From Klebsiella pneumoniae (GTDB lineage: Bacteria > Myxococcota_A > UBA796 > SXON01): a stretch of 64,000 nucleotides of DNA. Below, one piece after another: positions 58,113 to 64,000 of this stretch. The DNA is taken from assembly GCA_945862325.1 (NCBI GenBank), contig CAMAXZ010000022.1, positions 1 through 64,000 of the forward strand, written 5' to 3'. The position numbers were made by a program, and so were the translations under genes. Numbering within the stretch: position 1 is the stretch's first letter; the number at the start of each line of letters is the position of its first letter. A model generated the notes under the pieces. It did no database searches. It had not been told where the DNA came from and saw nothing but the letters and a program-made list of their open reading frames with translations.

Positions 58113-59209
58113 CGTGGAGCGTCGCCGTGTTGCCGTGCATCGCGGCCGGAATCACCCTGATCAACCTGGTGACGTGGCCGCGCGGACGCGTGGGGTCCAC
58201 GTCCGACAGGGCCGCGCTCGGTCGCGTCAGCGCGATCGTGCCGGCGCGAAACGAAGAGGCGACCATCGCCGACTGCGTGCGCGCCCTCGCCGCGGCCGGG
58301 GTGGATCAGATCGTGGTGTGGGACGACGCCTCGACCGACCGCACCCCGGAGGTGCTGCGCGCGCTCGTGGATGAGCTGAAGCTCTGCTTCGCCGGCACGT
58401 TCACCGTGGGTCGCGGCACCGGCCTGCCGGCCGGCTGGGTGGGCAAGCCCCACGCGTGCGAGCGCGGCGCGGGCCTGGCGGACGGCGATCTCCTGCTCTT
58501 CGTGGACGCCGACGTGCGGGTCGCGCCCGACCTCCTGTCGCGCCTCGCGGACCTCCACCGCGGGGTGGACCTCGTGACCGCCGTCCCGCGCCAGGAGACG
58601 GGCTCCTTCCTCGAACACCACGTCCTCCCCCTCCTCCACCTCACCTACGTCTCGTGGCTCCCTCTGGCCCTGATCCCGCTCCTGCGCGATCCACGAATCC
58701 TGGCGGCGAACGGGCAGCTCCTCTCGATCCGCAGGTCCGCGTGGTCGCGCGTCGGCGGATTCGCCGCGGTCCGGACGGCGGTGGTCGACGACATGGCCTT
58801 CTGCGCCCGTGCGAAGGCCGTCGGGGTCCGCGTGCGCTTCGCGGACGGCTTCCTGCTCGCGCGGTGCCGGATGTACACCAGCGGTGACGAGGTCTGGCGT
58901 GGCTTCAGCAAGAACCTCTACGCCGGGATCGGCGCGTCGCCGTTCGCCCTCGCCGGGGTGCTCGCGCTCTACGCCTCGACCTTCGTCCTGCCCTGGCTGC
59001 TGCTGCCGCTGGGCCCGCCCGCGTGGCTCGCCGTGGGAGCAAACCTGATACAGCGCGCTGTGCTCGTCGCGCGCTTCCGACACAGACCCGAGACAATCCC
59101 CTTGCACCTCGTCGGGTTCGGGCCCTTCTTCGGGATCGCGCTGAACTCCTGGCGGTGGCACGCGCGCAAGCGGATCGAGTGGCGCGGCCGGAGCTACGCC
59201 GGCGGATGA
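58106..59209 (+). CDS. Family 2 glycosyltransferase, carotenoid glycosylation (CruC/CrtQ-like)
   Basis: 367 residues, membrane protein. An N-terminal helix (4-25) precedes the GT-A domain: SAIVPARNEEATIADCVRAL, VWDDASTDRT, LLLFVDADVRVAPD (DxD), and acceptor-side segments; two or three C-terminal helices (285-330) follow. Between an acyltransferase and crtC it most likely transfers a hexose to the 1'-hydroxyl made by CrtC, as in chlorobactene and myxobacton glucosides. Overlaps crtC by seven bases and the acyltransferase by ATGA. Confidence 0.88.
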   Translation: MLTWSVAVLPCIAAGITLINLVTWPRGRVGSTSDRAALGRVSAIVPARNEEATIADCVRALAAAGVDQIVVWDDASTDRTPEVLRALVDELKLCFAGTFTVGRGTGLPAGWVGKPHACERGAGLADGDLLLFVDADVRVAPDLLSRLADLHRGVDLVTAVPRQETGSFLEHHVLPLLHLTYVSWLPLALIPLLRDPRILAANGQLLSIRRSAWSRVGGFAAVRTAVVDDMAFCARAKAVGVRVRFADGFLLARCRMYTSGDEVWRGFSKNLYAGIGASPFALAGVLALYASTFVLPWLLLPLGPPAWLAVGANLIQRAVLVARFRHRPETIPLHLVGFGPFFGIALNSWRWHARKRIEWRGRSYAGG

Positions 59210-59916
59210 GCAGGGTCGCCCGATCCCCCTGGTTCCTGCGCGTCGCGCGGCCCTACGTGCGACGTCGCCTCGCGGGCGCCTTCGACGGCGTGTGGACCGC
59301 GGGCCTCGAAGAGGCGCGCGCCCGCGCCGCCACGGAGCCGTTGATCATCGCCGCCAACCACGTCGCGTGGTGGGATCCGCTGCTGCTCGTGTGGCTGGAC
59401 GAGGCCCTCGGCGGCGAGGCGGTGGCCCTGATGGACTCCGCCAACCTCCGCCGGCTCCCGTTCATGGCGCTGGTCGGCGCGATCGCCCTCGATCGATCCG
59501 GCGGGGCGTCCTCGATCGGCGGCCTGCGCGCCGCCGGCGCGTGGCTCGATCGGCCCGGGCGGGTCGTGTTCGTGTTCCCCCAGGGGCGGCAGCGCCCGTC
59601 GCACCTCCGCCCGCTGGGCTTCGCCCGGGGCGTCGAGCTCCTCGCGCGCACCAGCGGCGCGCGCGTGCTCCCGTTGTCGATCGCCTACGGCTTCCGCGAG
59701 CTCCACGTCCCGGCGGCGGGGCTCGTCCTCGGCCCGCCGTGCGCGCCGCAGATCGCCCCGCTCGAGGCCGCCGTGGTCGACGGCCTGGAGCGCCTCGACC
59801 GGTTCTACGACGGGGTCGCCGCGCCCGAGCTCCGCGCGTCGGTCCCGGCGCCCGCGAAGCGCTCCGACGATGGGATCGGGGCCCGCCTTCTCGGCTGGCT
59901 GGCGGGGGTGCGATGA
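59206..59916 (+). CDS. PlsC-type acyltransferase, carotenoid glycoside acylation (CruD-like)
   Basis: 236 residues. H-x4-D is in IAANHVAWWDPLLL, the second and third blocks are IALDRSG and VFPQGRQRPSHLRPL (Glu of FPEG replaced by Gln), and the last VLPLSIAYGF. Membrane-associated. Being translationally coupled to the glycosyltransferase and crtD, it probably esterifies the sugar of the carotenoid glycoside with a fatty acid. A role in glycerophospholipid synthesis is the alternative. Confidence 0.86.
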   Translation: MSRVARSPWFLRVARPYVRRRLAGAFDGVWTAGLEEARARAATEPLIIAANHVAWWDPLLLVWLDEALGGEAVALMDSANLRRLPFMALVGAIALDRSGGASSIGGLRAAGAWLDRPGRVVFVFPQGRQRPSHLRPLGFARGVELLARTSGARVLPLSIAYGFRELHVPAAGLVLGPPCAPQIAPLEAAVVDGLERLDRFYDGVAAPELRASVPAPAKRSDDGIGARLLGWLAGVR

Positions 59917-61355
59917 GGCGCGCGGTGGTGATCGGCGCGGGCTTCGGAGGGTTGTCCGCGGCGATCGCGCTCGCGGCGGGCGGTTGGTCGGTGACGGTGC
60001 TCGAGCGCGCGTCGGCCTTCGGCGGCAAGGCCGGCGTCGCCACCGTCGACGGCGTCGCCTTCGACACCGGGCCGTCGGTGCTCACCCTGCCGGAGGCGTT
60101 CGACGCCGTGTTCGCGCGCGTCGGGGCGCGCCTCGCCGACCACGTGCGGCTGCGCGCGCACGCGCCGGCCTTTCGCTACCTGTGGCCGGACGGGGCACGG
60201 GTCGACGTGCACCCCACGCCGGAGGCCACGATCGAGAGCGTCTCGCGCGCGCTCGGCGCGGACGCCGCGGCGGATCTCCGGCGCTTCCTGGACTACGCCG
60301 GGCGGATCTGGAGCGCGGCCGCGCCGCACTTCGTGCTCGGCCCCGCGCCGGGCCTGGGCTCCCTCCTCTCCCCCGGCGCGATGCTCGCCGTCACGCGCAT
60401 CGACGGCCTGCGATCGATGCGCGCGGCGATCGAGGCGCACGTCCGGTCGCCGCACCTCCGCGATCTCCTCGCGCGCTACGCGACCTACAACGGCTCGGAC
60501 CCCCGGCGCGCACCTGCCACCCTCAACTGCATCGCCCACGTCGAGCTCGCCCTTGGCGGCTACGGCGTCGAAGGCGGCATCGGCGCCCTGGTCGACGCCC
60601 TCGTCGGCGTGGCGCGCGGCGCCGGGGTCACGCTTCGCACGGACGCTCCGGTCGACGCGATCGAGCTCGATCGTGGACGCGTCGTGGCGGCGCGGGTGGG
60701 CGAGGAGCGGGTCGCCGCGGACGTGGTCGTCGCCAACGCCGAGGTCGCGCACGTGCTCGCCGATCTGCTGCCGCGCGGCGTGCGCCATGGCGTTCCGGCC
60801 GACGGCGAGCCGTCGACGTCCGGCTGGAACGGGCTGACCGCGGCGCCTGCCGACCCGACGCGGGCCGCGCACACCGTCCTGTTCCCCGAGCGCTACGAGC
60901 AGGAGTTCGTCGACCTGTTCGACCGGCGGCGACCGCCGGCGGACCCCACGGTCTACCTGTGCGATCAGTCCCTCGCGCACGGGCGCGCCGGCTGGGCCGA
61001 CGGCCGCGTGCCCCTCTTCGCGATGATCAACGCGCCCGCGGGCTGGGACGGGCCCGCCGCGCCGCTCCGCGAGCTCGCGGAGGCCCGCATGCGCGCGCAC
61101 GGGCTCGCGGCGCCGACCTGGCTCTGGGACCGCGCGCCGCTCGACCTCGCCGCGCGCTTCCCCGGCAGCGCGGGCGGGCTGTACGGCCTCGCCAGCAACT
61201 CCGCGCTCGCCGCGTTCCGTCGCCCGCCCAACCGCGCGCCCGGCGTGCGCGGTCTCTATTTCGCGTCCGGCAGCGCCCACCCCGGCGGCGGGATGCCGCT
61301 GTGCGCCCGCTCGGGGCTCGCCGCCGCCGACGCGGTCCTCGAGGGAGAAGGATGA
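59913..61355 (+). CDS. crtD: CrtI-family carotenoid 3,4-desaturase (CrtD-like)
   Basis: 480 residues. FAD fold VVIGAGFGGLSAAIALAAGG and VLERASAFGGKAG at the N-terminus, FDTGPSVLTLPEAFDAVF next, and a C-terminal LYFASGSAHPGGGMPLC which is the CrtD variant of the CrtI signature. It should add a 3',4' double bond to the hydroxylated end, the step after CrtC in myxobacteria and purple bacteria. Overlaps both neighbours by ATGA. Confidence 0.92.
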   Translation: MRRAVVIGAGFGGLSAAIALAAGGWSVTVLERASAFGGKAGVATVDGVAFDTGPSVLTLPEAFDAVFARVGARLADHVRLRAHAPAFRYLWPDGARVDVHPTPEATIESVSRALGADAAADLRRFLDYAGRIWSAAAPHFVLGPAPGLGSLLSPGAMLAVTRIDGLRSMRAAIEAHVRSPHLRDLLARYATYNGSDPRRAPATLNCIAHVELALGGYGVEGGIGALVDALVGVARGAGVTLRTDAPVDAIELDRGRVVAARVGEERVAADVVVANAEVAHVLADLLPRGVRHGVPADGEPSTSGWNGLTAAPADPTRAAHTVLFPERYEQEFVDLFDRRRPPADPTVYLCDQSLAHGRAGWADGRVPLFAMINAPAGWDGPAAPLRELAEARMRAHGLAAPTWLWDRAPLDLAARFPGSAGGLYGLASNSALAAFRRPPNRAPGVRGLYFASGSAHPGGGMPLCARSGLAAADAVLEGEG

Positions 61356-61999
61356 TCCTCGTGCCCATCGCCCTGGCCGCCGCCGCGTCCGACCTGTCGG
61401 GGACGTGGCGCATGGACGTCAACATCGTGTCCCGCGCGAAAGTGCCGGTGTTCGGAGAGATCGAGAGCGCGTCGATCTCGAAGGTCGACGTGACGATCAC
61501 GCGGGACGGCGAGGGTTGGCGCATGCGCCAGGTCGTGTGTGCGTCGCATGTGGAGAGCCGCTTCGCGCGGACCACGCTCCCGCCCGCGCTGCTGCGCTCC
61601 CTGCCGCCGCGAGAGCACCCCGTCCTGCTCGACGGATCGAGCTTCATCGCCGATCCGGGGCCGGAGGCCCTCGGCTGGCGCGGCGCGCGGTTCCCCACGT
61701 CCGCCGCCGACCCGAACATCTTCGACCAGGACGGCGACGGCCGCCCGGGCGTGACCGTGGTGGTCGACGTTCCGTTGTACGGGCGCGGCGAGATCTGGCT
61801 CGTGCAGCACGCGCACTCCGTGTACCGCGGCACGGTCGTGTCGCCCGACCGCATCGAAGGCAAGGTGGAGACGGTGTTCCTGCGCCAGCTCACCCTCGGC
61901 GCGAGCGCCAAGATGTTCGAGAAGGGACCGGAGAGCACGCCGGTGCCGGAGCGGAGCACCTTCGTGCTGACGCGGGCGCCGGCTGGGGGCTGCCCGTGA
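61352..61999 (+). CDS. Hypothetical exported protein at the end of the crtC operon
   Basis: 215 residues, not recognised. A short signal (MILVPIALAAAASD) is followed by a lipocalin-like strand pattern: LSGTWRMDVNIVSRAKVPVFG, SKVDVTITRDGEGWRMRQVVCASHVES, PGVTVVVDVPLYGRGEIWLVQHAHSVYRGTVV, DRIEGKVETVFLRQLTLGA. A central DQDGDGRPG loop could bind calcium. Coupled to crtD by ATGA, it may carry or bind the carotenoid or be a passenger. AGAAGG lies upstream of the ATG. Confidence 0.75.
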   Translation: MILVPIALAAAASDLSGTWRMDVNIVSRAKVPVFGEIESASISKVDVTITRDGEGWRMRQVVCASHVESRFARTTLPPALLRSLPPREHPVLLDGSSFIADPGPEALGWRGARFPTSAADPNIFDQDGDGRPGVTVVVDVPLYGRGEIWLVQHAHSVYRGTVVSPDRIEGKVETVFLRQLTLGASAKMFEKGPESTPVPERSTFVLTRAPAGGCP

Positions 62000-62000
62000 G

Positions 62001-62040
62001 CGCCCGTCAGCCCGCGCTTCGGCCGCGCGGCCGACGGGCG
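62001..62040. terminator. Nested inverted repeat at the end of convergent genes
   Basis: Arms CGCCCGTC (62001-62008) and GACGGGCG (62033-62040) enclose the 12-bp palindrome GGCCGCGCGGCC (62021-62032). It covers the convergent ends of the exported-protein and PmtA-like genes. It could act as a two-way terminator but has no T-run on either side. Confidence 0.35.
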
Positions 62041-62579
62041 TGGAAGACGCGCGCGGGGGGCGCGTTCCGCCACTCCACGACGCGGGAGTCGACGCTCTCG
62101 AAGACGTCCCGCAGCTCCTCGGTGAAGCGGCGCGCGCCCGGCGTCCACGCCACGTGCAGGCAGACGTAGGTCGACAGGCGCCCGTCGGGCCTCAGGCTGC
62201 GGCCGAGGCCCGCGAGCGTGGCGGCGCGCACCTCCGTGGAGAGCAGGGTCCAGGGCAAGCTGGCGATCGCCACGTCGACCGACGCCGGCGCGACGTGCCG
62301 CGCCAGGTCCTGCGCCCCCGCCACCTCGAAGTGGAACGTCGGGAAGCGGGCGCGCAGGCCCGACACGAGCGCCGGGTCGACCTCGACCCCGACATAGAGG
62401 ACGTCGTTCGGCAGGTGCCGCGTGATCGCCCCGCTCCCGGGGCCGAGCTCGACGACGCGTTGACCCGCCCGAACGTCGCGCACGAGCTGACGGGCGACCC
62501 ACGGTCCCGTGGGGAAGATCGTGGCGACGGCGCGCGGACGACGAAGGGCGGCTCGGAACAGCGAGTTGGTGAGATCCAC
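62007..62579 (-). CDS. PmtA-like phospholipid N-methyltransferase
   Basis: 190 residues, class I SAM methyltransferase. The start NSLFRAALRRPRAVATIFPTGPWVARQLV is characteristic of the rhizobial PmtA type of phosphatidylethanolamine methyltransferase; motif I is VVELGPGSGAIT, the acidic strand end YVGVEVD, and the later ASLPWTLLS. It would methylate phosphatidylethanolamine toward phosphatidylcholine; some relatives act on other lipids. GTG start; the next gene upstream (recX) ends 31 bases away on the same strand. Confidence 0.85.
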   Translation of the reverse strand: MDLTNSLFRAALRRPRAVATIFPTGPWVARQLVRDVRAGQRVVELGPGSGAITRHLPNDVLYVGVEVDPALVSGLRARFPTFHFEVAGAQDLARHVAPASVDVAIASLPWTLLSTEVRAATLAGLGRSLRPDGRLSTYVCLHVAWTPGARRFTEELRDVFESVDSRVVEWRNAPPARVFHARRPRGRSAG

Positions 62580-62609
62580 ACGTAGAACCTCGCCCCGCCC
62601 CGCGGGGCG

Positions 62610-63152
62610 TCAAGCCTGGGCGACGCGCTCGAGCGCTTCGTCCGGGTCCATGTCGAGCGCGCGCCGCGCGACGGCGTAGGCGAACCCGCCGCGTGCGAGC
62701 GCGCCGAGCGCGCGTCGGTCCGCCACGGTCTCCCGCTCGGCGGCGAACGGGCCGGCGCGACGGCGCCGCAGCGCCACGAGCGCCGCGCGGAGCTCGTCGT
62801 CCGCGCCGGAGTCGGCCTGGACCTCCGCCACGATCGCCGACGCGACGCCCTTCTCGGCGAGCTTCGCCCGCACCCCGCGCGCCGAGGTGCCCCGCCGGGT
62901 GAGGCTGCGCGCACGGCTCGCCGCCCACGCGGCGTCGTCGATCACCCGCGCGCGCTCGAGCCCGTCGAGCACGGCGTCCAGCGCCGCCACCAGGGGGGCG
63001 CGCTCGCCGCCGTTCGCCGCGATCGCGCGGTCGATCCGTCGCATCATCAGGCGCCGCAGGTGCGCGCGGGTCGTCGTGCGCGTCTCCAGGTAGGCGCGCG
63101 TGGCGGCCTCGAGGCGCGCGGCGGTCATCGGGGGGACGGGGCGGCGTGGCAC
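62610..63152 (-). CDS. recX: RecX-family regulatory protein
   Basis: 180 residues, small all-helical modulator of RecA filaments. The sequence shows the three-helix repeat units of RecX: LETRTTTRAHLRRLMMRRI, AAWAASRARSLTRRGTSARGVRAKLAEKGV (the most conserved part), and ADRRALGALARGGFAYAVARRALD. GTG 63152 has GGAG upstream; an ATG at about 63128 is the alternative. recA is not in the window. Confidence 0.85.
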   Translation of the reverse strand: MPRRPVPPMTAARLEAATRAYLETRTTTRAHLRRLMMRRIDRAIAANGGERAPLVAALDAVLDGLERARVIDDAAWAASRARSLTRRGTSARGVRAKLAEKGVASAIVAEVQADSGADDELRAALVALRRRRAGPFAAERETVADRRALGALARGGFAYAVARRALDMDPDEALERVAQA

Positions 63153-63192
63153 GGGGACTCCGGTGGCAGATTCACACCGATTCGTCTAAGAG

Positions 63193-63744
<552 letters not shown>

Positions 63745-63760
63745 CGCGTTAGGTTGACGC

Positions 63761-64000
63761 GTGCTGTCCTCCCTGCTCTTCGCGCTGGCGTGTACCCCGA
63801 CCGAATCGGGCAAGGACACCACGCGCCCCGACGACTCCGCCGTCGACACCGCGCAAGACACGGACCTCCCGTCCGGGCTGTCCGGCACGCCGCCGGATGC
63901 CCCGGTGGCCCTGCCCGTGTTCGCCGCCGTCAACGAGCACGGCGAGCCGCGCGACCAGACGTTCCTCCAGGGCCACCCCACGGTCATGTGGTTCTACCCG
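63761..64000 (+). CDS. Peroxiredoxin/AhpC-TSA-like lipoprotein, 3' end outside window
   Basis: The first 80 residues of a gene that runs past the right edge. From GTG 63761 it reads VLSSLLFALACTP, a minimal lipobox signal, then a Thr/Asp linker to about residue 42. The start of a thioredoxin fold follows (FAAVNEHGEPRDQTFLQGHPTVMWFYP), whose ending matches the strand just before the peroxidatic Cys in Bcp-type peroxiredoxins. The catalytic residues lie beyond the window. A TTAGGT/TAGGTT box ends five to six bases before the GTG, another leaderless candidate. Confidence 0.75.
   Translation, partial: MLSSLLFALACTPTESGKDTTRPDDSAVDTAQDTDLPSGLSGTPPDAPVALPVFAAVNEHGEPRDQTFLQGHPTVMWFYP

Noticed and set aside
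62001-62040. Confident intrinsic terminator between the convergent genes
   Set aside because: The inverted repeat is strong but lacks a T-run, and part lies in coding sequence; kept only as a low-confidence site.

Overview
The window is a gene-dense (about 57 genes), very GC-rich chromosomal segment that looks like a member of the Myxococcota or a close deltaproteobacterial relative. The pointers are a MYXO-CTERM-type C-terminal anchor (9594-10574), many lipoproteins with Asp/Thr-repeat linkers, a Ser/Thr kinase fused to a cyclic-nucleotide-binding domain, a sigma-54 activator with a GAF domain, a B12-dependent CarH-type repressor inside a carotenoid operon, and an Hsp70 with a PilZ-like tail. 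No rRNA, tRNA, CRISPR array, insertion sequence or prophage gene was seen. No gap between genes exceeds about 200 bp (the longest is 3781-3976). Seventeen neighbouring gene pairs overlap as ATGA, GTGA or TTGA, so operons here are tightly coupled.

Layout. 1-3780 (minus): a glycosyltransferase cut by the window edge, a sigma-54 regulator, and the wreck of a sulfate ABC transporter in which the binding-protein gene is fused to the back half of cysA with everything between lost. 3977-9580 (plus): a lipoprotein, a YfbK-like VWA protein, a broken propeller-like gene and an exported TPR protein. 9594-16144 (minus): a gas-sensing phosphorelay operon of an HD-GYP response regulator, an H-NOX haem protein and a hybrid kinase with an HNOBA sensor, followed by a methyltransferase-like gene and a surface-anchored SGNH hydrolase. 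16214-21961: HNH nuclease, metallophosphoesterase lipoprotein, Ser/Thr kinase, MscS channel, PEGA-like protein, tandem Usp. 22097-30831 (minus): purS-purQ-purL-purF, the Hsp70 fusion, a TrmN6-like methyltransferase and a DUF983 protein. 30911-38539 (plus): a lipoprotein, an ABC exporter whose second permease carries a CPBP protease domain, a glycosidase-like lipoprotein and a TerD-VWA protein. 38542-50212: acyltransferase, degenerate GpsA homologue, glutamate racemase, protease, amidohydrolase, PPIase, thioredoxin-like lipoprotein, glutamate-cysteine ligase and 23S rRNA methyltransferase.

50199-61999 is a complete carotenoid locus. Leftward run crtY-crtE-crtI-crtB-carH-mscS-rlmB; rightward run crtC, a family 2 glycosyltransferase, an acyltransferase, crtD and an exported protein. 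Together they predict a monocyclic, hydroxylated, glycosylated and acylated carotenoid, as known from myxobacteria. The two arms share one 41-bp region with two overlapping sigma-70-like promoters and three 11-bp direct repeats, so a CarH tetramer could close both arms in the dark. The window ends (62007-64000) with a PmtA-like methyltransferase, RecX, and two lipoproteins, the second being the start of a peroxiredoxin-like gene.

Themes worth attention are the H-NOX/HNOBA/HD-GYP relay, the light-control region of the carotenoid genes, the Hsp70-PilZ-like fusion, two decaying genes, unusually short lipoprotein signals, and a set of genes whose -10 box lies 5-8 nt before the start codon, suggesting leaderless mRNAs.
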